DNA of 64,000 bases from Pectobacterium aroidearum. GTDB lineage: Bacteria; Pseudomonadota; Gammaproteobacteria; Enterobacterales; Enterobacteriaceae. The notes beneath the pieces were generated by a model. It saw only the letters and a program-made list of their open reading frames with translations. It searched no databases and was not told the DNA's origin. Position 1 is the first letter of the stretch, and the number at the start of each line of letters is the position of its first letter. Made by a program: the position numbers and the translations under genes. Below are positions 19,781 through 27,906 of the stretch, one piece after another. Location of the stretch: the NCBI RefSeq assembly GCF_041228105.1, contig NZ_CP166097.1, forward strand, positions 3,162,001 through 3,226,000, read 5' to 3'.

Positions 19781-20233
19781 TTAAAGACCAACAGGCCAAA
19801 CCTTCCGACCAATCTGCTTGAATTTGCTGATAGATAACGAACCTCGTTCATTACGAGATTTAGAACCAGGTGCGAGTAATGCGTATGTGACTTCAGGGCG
19901 GTAGGCTTCCCACATTTCTTTGACGGTGAACACATCATCCATCAATACCAAAATCACAGAATCCCAATCATGCTCTAACCTGATAGCCCCTACCCTTTGC
20001 CCCGGTTTTGAACTATCAGCAAGAGAACGGCCTTTGATTTGGATTTTACGACCATCAGAGCCAATAGCGTCATAGCCAGCACTACGTGCTTCCATTAGTT
20101 TCAAACCTAATAGCTTAGAGGCATAGAACTCAGCTACTTCACCGGTTATTCCGAGTGGCTTACCTGTAAGTTTTTTGTATTTCGCTGCCAAGTCTATTGC
20201 TGCAACCAGTAGCTCTTCGACTTCATCGTTCAC
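19781..20233 (-). CDS. PD-(D/E)XK-like protein (DUF6998-like), 150 aa
   Basis: A small protein with a nuclease-like core: GEVAEFYASKLLGL helix, then AGYDAIGSDGRKIQIKGRSL, giving a D-x(n)-Q-x-K pattern in which Gln replaces the usual Glu, and then DSVILVLMDD. This matches the DUF6998-type restriction-endonuclease-like fold from memory. GTG 20233 is the start, seven bases after AGGA. It lies 67 bp downstream of the RHH gene and 80 bp upstream of the helicase, all on the minus strand. Catalytic activity is uncertain. Confidence 0.65.
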   Translation of the reverse strand: MNDEVEELLVAAIDLAAKYKKLTGKPLGITGEVAEFYASKLLGLKLMEARSAGYDAIGSDGRKIQIKGRSLADSSKPGQRVGAIRLEHDWDSVILVLMDDVFTVKEMWEAYRPEVTYALLAPGSKSRNERGSLSISKFKQIGRKVWPVGL

Positions 20234-20300
20234 TTACATTTCCTGTGAGGTAGGTTTTGCTAATTTTTGGGCAAGACCAGGAAAGGGAGAGAAGGCCCAT

Positions 20301-20495
20301 TCATCCCTTCGGCTCAATCCCCTGATTTCTCAATTCATTACGGGCAAGCTCTTTGAACCAGTTGCCGAGGCTGACACCTTCTTTTGCTACGACTTCATCT
20401 AGTTGTTCACGTAGCTCAGGCGATATGCGTATCTGGAAGGTTGGTGATTTCCCCAACGATGAAGATTTTTTCGTATCGCGTTTTATCGTTGACAT
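20301..20495 (-). CDS. Ribbon-helix-helix DNA-binding protein, 64 aa
   Basis: A basic N-terminus is followed by the RHH signature FQIRISPELREQLDEVVAKE and GVSLGNWFKELARNELRN. Such proteins bind DNA as dimers and commonly autoregulate small operons, including toxin-antitoxin loci. ATG 20495 follows AAAAGG by seven bases, and this ribosome site lies inside a perfect inverted repeat. It heads a likely three-gene unit with the PD-(D/E)XK-like protein and helicase. Confidence 0.8.
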   Translation of the reverse strand: MSTIKRDTKKSSSLGKSPTFQIRISPELREQLDEVVAKEGVSLGNWFKELARNELRNQGIEPKG

Positions 20496-20537
20496 GTACG
20501 TACCTTTTTAACTATGCTTGATTTAATAGGTACGTAC
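20496..20537. promoter_or_regulatory. Two-site operator for the RHH regulator
   Basis: GTACGTACC at 20496-20504 and its exact inverse GGTACGTAC at 20529-20537 are centred 33 bp apart, about three helical turns. Each half contains the self-palindrome GTACGTAC. The proximal half overlaps the ribosome site of the RHH gene, so autorepression is likely. Confidence 0.65.
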
Positions 20538-20631
20538 CCTATCACAAGCCCTACACTCATCACCAGTTTCGCCCCTGAAAGGTATTGGCCTACCAGACAG
20601 GGGCTAACCACACCGTTAAGGAAGTAACGAT

Positions 20632-20742
20632 ATGGCTATCAGCAAGTCTAGCAATTCTCTTCTGGAAGATCAGCACTTTAAGCAATCGAGTAAGCGTTAC
20701 TTTAATCTGTTCTGGCAAGCTACGGAGGTGCGTTATGTTTGA
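20632..20742 (+). CDS. Small protein, 36 aa, upstream of and overlapping the 53-aa gene
   Basis: ATG follows AGGAAGTAACG. The frame MAISKSSNSLLEDQHFKQSS ends at a TGA inside the start of the next gene (8-bp overlap), the arrangement of a translationally coupled leader. It is not recognised. Serine-rich, no hydrophobic segment. Confidence 0.4.
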   Translation: MAISKSSNSLLEDQHFKQSSKRYFNLFWQATEVRYV

Positions 20743-20896
20743 TAACACACCTCTAGAGCAAGAAGAAATCATAGATCAGTGCAGGGCGTTGATCTACGCC
20801 GTGATCGAAACCAAGAACCCGCAAGCCAAAGAAATTTTGACGTTCATCCTATGGGAGAGGCTCGACTGGCTGTATCAAGATTTTCATTCAGAATAA
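20735..20896 (+). CDS. Small acidic protein, 53 aa
   Basis: ATG 20735 has a near-perfect Shine-Dalgarno GGAGGT. The product runs MFDNTPLEQEEIIDQCRALI to LDWLYQDFHSE and is helical and acidic. A decayed copy of the same gene lies at 26640-26773 on the same strand, on the other side of the DprA locus, which shows that this is a real, duplicated gene. Function unknown. The following gap, 20897-21274, holds no gene I can see; it must contain the promoter of the HAD-PRTase gene. Confidence 0.6.
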   Translation: MFDNTPLEQEEIIDQCRALIYAVIETKNPQAKEILTFILWERLDWLYQDFHSE

Positions 20897-21274
20897 CCAG
20901 AAGAATTTTTCCATTCTTCTATATTGACAATATATAGCCCAAATAATTTCACACATTGGAGCTTAACTTCTCATCGTGTGAATTCTGTGTTTACTGGTTG
21001 CCACATCCAGTAGGTGTGGCGCTATTATGCAAAGCTGTTTAGTTATAGTCCTGCCACTAGTAATTAATAATTTTCAGGTATAATATCCGTTGATATGCTT
21101 GTAGATTTGTATTGATGAACCATTAAGTAAAACTAAGGCAGAGTGACACTGTTGCATTTAAGATTACAACACTTATAATTAGCAAGATAACATCTTGCGG
21201 AAAATTTATAAAAAAGTTAACAAAATGGATTTTAGGAAGTACATTATAACCTTCTTAGAGACAGGAGGTTAATA

Positions 21275-22720
21275 ATGAAAATCGAAGCGATTTTATTTGA
21301 TCTTGATAATACTTTAGTGTCAACAAATAATTTAAAAGATATTAGAGATCGCGGAGCTTATGATGAAATCACCCCAGAACTACTTGCCACTGTAAAACCA
21401 TACAAAAACATTAAAAACTTACTTAGTTTATTAATTTCAAAAGGAATTAAAATTGGAGTGGTTACTAACTCAAGCAAAACTTATGCTGATAAAATAATCC
21501 CTCAACTCCATTTACCAGATTTTGATGTAATAGTTACTTACACAGATGTAGGCAGAGCAGGTATGAAGCCGAACCCTACTGGGATAAATCTTGCATTATC
21601 CAGATTAGGTATTTCTCATCCTGAGCGAGTAATTTACATTGGTGATGATTACACTGACATAATAGCGAGTTATTACGCAGGTGTAATCCCAATTGTTCCT
21701 TCATGGGCTTCAAGAATTCCAGTATCTCAAGTTCCGGCAGCTGTATTAAGTAGCGAGTTTCTTATAGATGAATGTGACACTTACGAAAATATCATTCTAA
21801 TGGCGGAGAAATGCGCATTACATGAGAGTTTTTCTTTTCAACGTAAAAGATTTTATTTCGTTCCTTTAGATGAATCAGCCAATGTCATACCTGCAAGTGA
21901 TACACTTTCAACGATTTGTCTTGGTCGTTATTTTTCACAAAAAAGCATTTTGACTACAAAGCTACATGACTCACATCCACTATCAAAAGAAATAGCAAAA
22001 AAAGAACACAAAGAAAATTATACTCCCCCTGATTATTGGGGTGATATTTTGGCACATGCAGCAGATAAAATTCCCGAATTTTTCAAGGCAAAGAAGTACT
22101 TTGACATAATTACGATTATTCCTTCGAAGAAGGAAAAAGCACAGAGGCTTGAGCATGTTCTGGCTAATGCTCGCAGTAAAAGCCAGTCTAATTCTCAATT
22201 TTTAGATGACCTCTTTGTTTTTGATGAAGGGGCAAGATCACTCAAAACCTTGCCAAGAGATCAAAGAGGTATCGAAATTGAAACCACTTTACACATTAAC
22301 CCCAAATATGATGGCAAGTTGATCGGAAAATCTATTTTAATATTTGATGATGTCATAACTACTGGTTCAACTTTGAAAAGAGCTTACGCTTTGTTACGCA
22401 ACCAAGTTGTCAAACATAGCCTCGGTATATGTTTAGCAAAAACAGTTTCTATTTCTGAAGAAGACAGGTTATGTCCTAAATGCCAGTCTCATGTCCTAAG
22501 AATTAGACGAAATCATCAAAGTGGCATACGATTTTGGGGGTGCTCAGGTTATAATGATAATAGAGAGCAATGCGATTATAGTGAAGGAATTGTTGAGAAA
22601 CAATGCCCGCAGTGTGGTAGAGATATGTTAAAAAAATATAACAAACAAAAAGGCATTTGTTTTCTGTCCTGCACGGGATGGAATCAGGAACCTAAATGTA
22701 ATTACACCGAGAATGAGTGA
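21275..22720 (+). CDS. HAD phosphatase - ComF-type phosphoribosyltransferase - double zinc-ribbon fusion
   Basis: A 481-residue three-part protein. Residues 1-170 are a HAD hydrolase: motif I FDLDNT with nucleophile Asp9 and Asp11, motif II TNSS, the Lys of MKPNP, and motif IV GDDYTD. Residues about 230-425 are a PRTase of the ComF type: IITIIPSKKEKAQRLEHVL and the PRPP loop ILIFDDVITTGSTL. The last 80 residues carry two topoisomerase-type C4 zinc ribbons (CPKC...C...C, CPQC...C...C), suggesting nucleic-acid binding. ATG follows AGGAGG. It is convergent with the DprA gene and resembles the HAD-PRTase at 24846-26105 without zinc ribbons. A role in making, removing or sensing a nucleotide is inferred. 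Confidence 0.85.
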   Translation: MKIEAILFDLDNTLVSTNNLKDIRDRGAYDEITPELLATVKPYKNIKNLLSLLISKGIKIGVVTNSSKTYADKIIPQLHLPDFDVIVTYTDVGRAGMKPNPTGINLALSRLGISHPERVIYIGDDYTDIIASYYAGVIPIVPSWASRIPVSQVPAAVLSSEFLIDECDTYENIILMAEKCALHESFSFQRKRFYFVPLDESANVIPASDTLSTICLGRYFSQKSILTTKLHDSHPLSKEIAKKEHKENYTPPDYWGDILAHAADKIPEFFKAKKYFDIITIIPSKKEKAQRLEHVLANARSKSQSNSQFLDDLFVFDEGARSLKTLPRDQRGIEIETTLHINPKYDGKLIGKSILIFDDVITTGSTLKRAYALLRNQVVKHSLGICLAKTVSISEEDRLCPKCQSHVLRIRRNHQSGIRFWGCSGYNDNREQCDYSEGIVEKQCPQCGRDMLKKYNKQKGICFLSCTGWNQEPKCNYTENE

Positions 22721-22755
22721 TATCGACGATAACACCAAATACTGAAAAACTTATG

Positions 22756-22788
22756 ACACTTAGTGCCCTCACATAGGGGGCTAAGTGT
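22756..22788 (+). terminator. Stem-loop after the HAD-PRTase-zinc-ribbon gene
   Basis: ACACTTAG and CTAAGTGT form a perfect 8-bp stem with an inner GCCC/GGGG pairing, followed by TTTGTCTATTTT. It lies 36 bp after the stop and is a probable terminator. Confidence 0.65.
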
Positions 22789-22841
22789 TTGTCTATTTTG
22801 GATTTCCTCAAGATTTTTTTCAAATTCCCCCATTAATAATT

Positions 22842-22875
22842 AGAGTGTGTCCCGTAACTATTTTTGGGACACTCT
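22842..22875. terminator. Second stem-loop between convergent genes
   Basis: AGAGTGTGTCCC pairs with GGGACACTCT around GTAACTATTTTT. It may serve the opposite strand. The rest of the gap 22721-23193 is AT-rich and shows no gene. Confidence 0.45.
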
Positions 22876-23193
22876 GGTGTATGATTTTACCGCAAAAATT
22901 CCCCTTCACAGAAAGGTGCATTCAGAAAGCTTCCCATGTCTTCATCTTTCTATTCATATCACATCAAAGCTTTTCATAATTCATAACACATAGTTTAATA
23001 TTATATTTTAACATCGCACTTATCTAAATATTCATAAAAATAGTTAGATATATATGACGTTCGAAAAGAATTTAAGTAACATGATGATAAAAACAAGTTA
23101 TACATTAAATTAAAAAACTCACCATTTCAGAGAGAAAAAATTAATATAATAATTTATAATTTTGGGGAGGGGAACCCCCTCCGAAATTTCTAT

Positions 23194-24849
23194 TCATGAT
23201 AATACTATATGATTGAACTCTTCGAGCATGTTACCAAATCGCTCATAATTACAAGAATTACAATTAGTTTCTGCTACAGAATGGACATCACATAAAATGA
23301 CTGAATCAGGGAAATTTAATAGAACATTGTCAATCTTATCTTTTAATACAATCACTGTATCCATATCGCTATGTTCAAAACCACATAAGGAAATTACCTT
23401 TAGCATATGAAAAAGAACATCTTCAACTATAATTTTATTTTTCAAAACAGTAATGGGATTTTTTTCTTCGAAGAACTTATCTTTATGCATCAGTTTTAAA
23501 TTTTTACTGATAATTTTAAATCGTAATTTAACAAGCTGTAGTTTTTCATCCTGATTACCCAATTTACTAGTTAGTTTTTTGTTTTTATTGGTTATATTTT
23601 TCATAACCAAATCAAAGTCAGAAATAAAATCACTAGACACAATAAGCTTTTCTACAGAAATTTCCTTCACTTCATTAGTGTCTACAACATCATCTAGAAA
23701 TGATTCTTCTGTTTTGATAACAGTTTCTGATAGATTACCAAGGACTGCCGCGCCATTACTAATAGGGTTAAATTCTTGTAGTCCATGATCTTCATATGCT
23801 CCCATGTAAGACTCATCTGAGCCTGAGTTACTATGAGAACCGAACATATCAGCAACAAAAGGAATATCAGTCGATACTTGTTCGAAGCAAACATCTTCTA
23901 TTAACTTATTATAATCTTCTTTTCCATTCAAAATAATAATATTTCTTAGCTTCATTTTATCAAAACGAAGAGTTCCTGCTTTATCAGAATCTGAACCATT
24001 GGCTATTAATAAATTAGCCTGAGCTTTAGGCTCGTTTCTTGCGATATCATCTTTTGTTGGATATGGAACTGCAAGCCATCGATTATAATCCAAAGAGGCT
24101 CTCGATGCATGTAAGCTCCCGCCTTTAACATCAGACTGAATCATAACTACTCCACGAGCCAATCCGGCTTGAATACGATCCCTCTTTACATATTGTTGTT
24201 TTTGTATTTCTTGCCCAAAAGGATATTCCGTTATCAGTGCTCCACCTTCTTCAATTATCCGGTGTGCCAAATTTTTATGACGGCTAGGTGCGATAGTTTG
24301 AAGACCATGAGCCAAGACGGCAACAGTATGACCATGACAATTTAATGCAGTTTCGTGAGCAATACCATCACAACCTATTGCTAATCCGCTCACAATGCTC
24401 CAGTTTTTTTCTACAAAAAATTTTGTAATCCTTTCTGTAATCACTTTCCCATGTGAAGTAGGCGCTCTAGTCCCTATTATAGCGACAGATTTATCAGGAG
24501 CCCCAGATAAATTGCCTTTCACATATAACAAACAAGGATCATCTTTTGTTTCAGACAATAATTTTGGATAATCATTATCTAATATGGAAATTATACGAAA
24601 AGAATATTCATCTGCATACTCTATTTGCTTTTCAGCCTTTTCCTGTGCAAACAAAAAATTTGCATCATCATTAACTAATGAAGCAATTTTTACGTCAAAT
24701 TTCGATAACTCATTAATAGAAAAAATGTTTGAAGATAAAATGTAAGATGCCGTTCTTTTTAGCAATACAGGCCCAACTCCCTTGAGCATAGAGAGAGTAA
24801 GTAATAGCCTTGTTGAAGGAGTAATGGTTTCTCTTAAATTATCTTTCAT
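23194..24849 (-). CDS. DprA-like DNA-processing protein with C-terminal extension
   Basis: DprA/Smf proteins bind single-stranded DNA and load RecA during DNA uptake; usual length is about 370 residues, here 551. The N-terminus has a helix-hairpin-helix (LKGVGPVLLKR). The Rossmann-like core shows AIIGTRAPTSHG, SGLAIGCDGIAHETAL, PSRHKNLAHRI, EGGALITEYPFG, RIQAGLARGVVMIQSDVKGG and AVPYP. The canonical RNR is RDR here. About 210 extra residues follow from 340 on, ending in a Cys-rich CNSCNYERF stretch, with no family I recognise. Its ATG overlaps the stop of the upstream HAD-PRTase gene by 4 bp, so the two are translationally coupled. A chromosomal housekeeping dprA would sit near def/fmt; this one is island-borne. 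Confidence 0.88.
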   Translation of the reverse strand: MKDNLRETITPSTRLLLTLSMLKGVGPVLLKRTASYILSSNIFSINELSKFDVKIASLVNDDANFLFAQEKAEKQIEYADEYSFRIISILDNDYPKLLSETKDDPCLLYVKGNLSGAPDKSVAIIGTRAPTSHGKVITERITKFFVEKNWSIVSGLAIGCDGIAHETALNCHGHTVAVLAHGLQTIAPSRHKNLAHRIIEEGGALITEYPFGQEIQKQQYVKRDRIQAGLARGVVMIQSDVKGGSLHASRASLDYNRWLAVPYPTKDDIARNEPKAQANLLIANGSDSDKAGTLRFDKMKLRNIIILNGKEDYNKLIEDVCFEQVSTDIPFVADMFGSHSNSGSDESYMGAYEDHGLQEFNPISNGAAVLGNLSETVIKTEESFLDDVVDTNEVKEISVEKLIVSSDFISDFDLVMKNITNKNKKLTSKLGNQDEKLQLVKLRFKIISKNLKLMHKDKFFEEKNPITVLKNKIIVEDVLFHMLKVISLCGFEHSDMDTVIVLKDKIDNVLLNFPDSVILCDVHSVAETNCNSCNYERFGNMLEEFNHIVLS

Positions 24850-26105
24850 CGTAAGACATCACTTATATTTTTAGCTAAAGAAAATAGAGTAACACTTCGA
24901 GCACCAGCATCTCTTAGAGATTTATATGCATATATTAACGATGCTCCTGTTGTGACTACATCATCGATTACAACTACTTCATCGATTACAACGACTTCAT
25001 CAACTGAAGACAGTCGAGATACATTACTAGTAATCAAGTGATCTCTGACGTTCATAAATCTTTCCCCTTGATTCAAATGCTCACCATGTTGTGAACGAAC
25101 CCCATCACGGTAAGCCAATAGATCTGTAGCCAGTATAACATTACAATGCTGAATTGGCTCATCAGTTAGTGAAGTAATTAATTGGCTAAGTAGATTTTCT
25201 AAGCGAGGAATCCTACCTGGCCGATGAGGAATAGAGGTTATTATTATTGTTTTAGTCCAAAAAAACCCTGCACATTTTTCACTGATAAACTCTCTTAGAG
25301 TATTAACCCATTCACAAGGAAACTCTGTAGAATTTTTGTTAGATGAAATTGATTCTGTTAAAGAATGTTCAGCTCTTTTGTAATAGAGGGATTCATAATT
25401 TGAAAAATTCCTACCAGCAACATATATAGGAAAATTGGTCGTATCCCCCCCGATAGATCTTGGGATGAAATGTCCAATTCTATCGAATCTTTTAGAATCG
25501 ACATTGCCTGAATCGAGTAGACATTCCAATATTGGTAAATATTTATGCGGTTCAGCTAAAAAATCGAGTAAATTGCTGGGTTCATTAATGATAGCATCAG
25601 GGATCAAATTAATAGCGTTCCAATGTTCCGAGCTGTAACTACGTGGCCAACCACTTTGGTCAAGCAATGCAACACAACCAGCATTGTAAGCAGCCTTGAT
25701 ATCAATATCTGCATCACCAATCATAACAACCTTTGTAAGATCTTCAATTTCAAAATATTCCATTATATTCTTAATTCCCTGACCATTTGGTTTTGTTGGC
25801 CTTACATCCTCATAACAAATTAACATGTCCCATTCAATCTCAGGATATGCCCACTCTAAAACCGTTTCAGCATAGCTACGTGGAGATCGAGTAAAAATAG
25901 CCAGTAAAATATCAGGATGACTTGCAATAATTTCCTGAATAATATCTTGAGAGTATATTAATCTTTCATCATCTTCCTCAAGAGTTTCTAACAGCGTTTC
26001 TAAAATTCCCTCATCATCATTATTGGCAAGGCTCAGCCTTATTTCCTCTAAATCATTTGTATGTATCAACGTTTCATCTAAATCAAAAATACATAATTCA
26101 AACAT
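24846..26105 (-). CDS. HAD phosphatase - ComF-type phosphoribosyltransferase fusion
   Basis: A 419-residue protein. Residues 1-185 are a HAD hydrolase: motif I FDLDETL with Asp8 and Asp10, motif II TRSP, the Lys of PTKPNGQ and motif IV GDADIDI. Residues about 210-419 are a PRTase: IITSIPHRPGRIPRLENLL and the PRPP loop VVVIDDVVTTGASL. The strand before the PRPP loop is duplicated (VVVIDE-VVVIDD) by an 18-bp tandem repeat. It lacks the zinc ribbons of its relative at 21275. It is the first gene of a two-gene unit with DprA (ATGA overlap). The ends of the motifs look intact, so both activities are possible. Confidence 0.87.
   Translation of the reverse strand: MFELCIFDLDETLIHTNDLEEIRLSLANNDDEGILETLLETLEEDDERLIYSQDIIQEIIASHPDILLAIFTRSPRSYAETVLEWAYPEIEWDMLICYEDVRPTKPNGQGIKNIMEYFEIEDLTKVVMIGDADIDIKAAYNAGCVALLDQSGWPRSYSSEHWNAINLIPDAIINEPSNLLDFLAEPHKYLPILECLLDSGNVDSKRFDRIGHFIPRSIGGDTTNFPIYVAGRNFSNYESLYYKRAEHSLTESISSNKNSTEFPCEWVNTLREFISEKCAGFFWTKTIIITSIPHRPGRIPRLENLLSQLITSLTDEPIQHCNVILATDLLAYRDGVRSQHGEHLNQGERFMNVRDHLITSNVSRLSSVDEVVVIDEVVVIDDVVTTGASLIYAYKSLRDAGARSVTLFSLAKNISDVLR
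24961..24996. repeat. 18-bp tandem duplication inside the PRTase coding region
   Basis: Two adjacent 18-bp units (TCATCGATTACAACTACT and TCATCGATTACAACGACT on the plus strand, 17/18 identical) add six codons in frame just before the PRPP-binding loop. Confidence 0.85.
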
Positions 26106-26639
26106 TTTTCACTCCATATAAAATATTTTATGTTTTATTACATTCAAGTCATTTCGTTTAGGCACATTAAATACAGCTTTGAATGGTTACTATTTTACTT
26201 ATAAAATCTGATATTTTCGGTATGGCTTTACTGAGCTTTTAATCACTCAAGAGTTGTTCAAATTCAAACTTGATAGTGTCGTCAAAGGACTCAAAAGAGC
26301 CGATCCAGTCATTGTCATCTGCCTCATTTACCATCTTATATAAGTAGAACTACAATACAAACTATTTTCATCCCCCATTCAGAATGGTTTGTTTCCCCTA
26401 TGGTTTTTGTAAATCATTACTGTCCCGACTAATTAATAACGAATAAATAAATTACATGCGTAAAATATTTCTATGCTAATTATTTTTTAAAATACTGCTT
26501 ATAAGATATAGCTCTACCATTGGAAAAGAGCCACCTGAGAGCTAAAAAATAACTAACCCAATAGTTTTAGCAAAAATAATGATAGCAAGGTAATAATATA
26601 AATTTAACTCGTATCCAGTTGAGGACATGTTACATATCA

Positions 26640-26773
26640 GTGGATAGGTCATTGATCAGGGCAAGGTGTTGTTCTACACCGTCATCGAGGCTAGATAGTC
26701 ACTGTAAAAAAGATGTTGACCTACTTTGGGAAAGATGGGACTAGCTGTATCGAGGCTATGATTTGGAATGAAT
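26640..26773 (+). pseudogene. Decayed second copy of the 53-aa small gene
   Basis: The stretch ATTGATCAGGGCAAGG...TTCTACACCGTCATCGAGG, on through the degenerate GGGAAAGATGGGACTAGCTG segment, aligns with 20772-20896 over its length but has an in-frame TAG and small indels. It flanks the DprA/HAD-PRTase locus on the opposite side from the intact copy and in the same orientation. The rest of 26106-26896 holds no clear gene; a 31-codon acidic minus-strand frame at about 26240-26335 has no ribosome site. Confidence 0.7.
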
Positions 26774-26896
26774 GCTTATCAACACAATAACGTGAAACTA
26801 TTGCAATCTATTTTGATTAAATGTAGTAATCAATTTACTTGCCACAACATATATGTAGCCTAACGAAAATGGGGCCGCAGCCCCACATATTATGGA

Positions 26897-27403
26897 TTAT
26901 CCAGCTTGATTGTCAGGCGAGGAGTCATTAGCTACAGAACGAAGGAAATTTAATACCCCCTCCTCACCAAATTCCTTATAAAGACGCTTCATCTCTTTTT
27001 GTGCGCTGCTTTCCTTTTGCACAAGCAGAGACTTACGGCATACTTCAAAGACAGATTCAGTGTCCTTCTCTAAGCGACTCAAATCTTCCTTCGTTATAAA
27101 GAATGCAGATTGATGAGAAATCCCACCTACATCAGCTTTTGCAGGGAGGGACTTAGCTGATATTGGTAGCAGGTATTGCTTCAGAGAATGTGCTACAGCA
27201 GATGCCCGATTAACCGAATAGTCTGCATCAATGTTATATCCTGACGTTGTTAGCGTCTTACCATCGCATAACGCAGCCAGAGCACATAAATCAGTCCTTT
27301 TCATACCGCGAATCAGTTCTGACATAGGCTCATTATCTTGAAAACGCAGATCAAGCTTATGTCGGGCTATTTCCGGGGAATAGTCATCAGTAACCTTACG
27401 CAT
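26897..27403 (-). CDS. Hypothetical protein, 168 aa
   Basis: Not recognised. The N-terminal third is charged (MRKVTDDYSPEIARHKLDLR); the middle reads MKRTDLCALAALCDGKTLTT, and the C-terminal 60 residues look helical (EKDTESVFEVCRKSLLVQKE). I chose ATG 27403 with GAGG six bases upstream over a GTG four codons earlier. It is isolated on the minus strand. Confidence 0.6.
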   Translation of the reverse strand: MRKVTDDYSPEIARHKLDLRFQDNEPMSELIRGMKRTDLCALAALCDGKTLTTSGYNIDADYSVNRASAVAHSLKQYLLPISAKSLPAKADVGGISHQSAFFITKEDLSRLEKDTESVFEVCRKSLLVQKESSAQKEMKRLYKEFGEEGVLNFLRSVANDSSPDNQAG

Positions 27404-27645
27404 ACGGCACCTCACATTTTATGCAGGGAAAGAGAGCTAAAATTTCTACATTTCTTAGAAACATCAGTCTGTTACTCATAAATAAGAGATATAAACCCAG
27501 ACTACAAAAAGAAGAACTGATGTGATATGCGTAAAAAAACCTAGAAAAAAGCCCCGAATATCCTACATAATGCATACGCGGCTTGGTAAATCGTAAGTTA
27601 TACGCATTCAACCAGGTCGTTTTCAGTTTGCGAACTGGAATGAGG

Positions 27646-27693
27646 GGCAGCTATCAGACCTTGGCCTAGGAACTAAGTATTCTGATAGCTGCC
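27646..27693 (+). terminator. Long perfect inverted repeat with T-rich tail
   Basis: GGCAGCTATCAGA and TCTGATAGCTGCC form a perfect 13-bp stem around a 22-nt loop, followed by TTTGTTTTT. No plus-strand gene precedes it, so it may end a small RNA or a lost gene, or mark an element end. Confidence 0.5.
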
Positions 27694-27701
27694 TTTGTTT
27701 T

Positions 27702-27724
27702 TCTGAGATCTCTATGATCTCAGA
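27702..27724. repeat. Short perfect hairpin
   Basis: TCTGAGATC and GATCTCAGA are separated by TCTAT, directly after the previous stem-loop. Both lie in the gene-poor 27404-28464 stretch, which otherwise holds only a LexA-like box, an octamer repeat array and a short frame. Confidence 0.5.
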
Positions 27725-27889
27725 ACTGTGATTATATCATGCATCGCAGTCAACATTGCCAGATTTTTTTTTGTTCAATCCATCCTAAGCCTCTCAGAAC
27801 CACTCACGTTCGATTTTCTCTTCCTTGCATGGTTAATCTAAGGGTTATCGTAGTCATGCCCAAAACGCATTTTACTGCCTAAAATCGGA

Positions 27890-27905
27890 CTGTATCCTCA
27901 TACAG
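27890..27905 (+). promoter_or_regulatory. LexA-box-like operator
   Basis: CTGTATCCTCATACAG fits CTGT-N8-ACAG exactly. It lies just before a short frame (GTG 27907) that contains the octamer array, so SOS control of something downstream is possible. A match of this kind can arise by chance. Confidence 0.45.
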
Positions 27906-27906
27906 T

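Noticed and set aside
17343..20233. Gabija system
   Set aside because: The helicase is far larger than GajB and there is no OLD-type nuclease (GajA) beside it.
22785..22979. 64-codon plus-strand frame in the convergent gap
   Set aside because: It runs through two stem-loops, lacks a ribosome site and has a chance-like composition.
23194..24849. Housekeeping dprA/smf gene
   Set aside because: It lacks def/fmt neighbours, lies in an AT-rich island, is coupled to a HAD-PRTase and has a long extra domain.
26240..26335. 31-codon acidic minus-strand frame, possible antitoxin fragment
   Set aside because: No ribosome site and too short to assign.
27396..27611. 71-codon minus-strand frame before the 168-aa gene
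   Set aside because: Overlaps the real start, has no ribosome site and an unconvincing composition.
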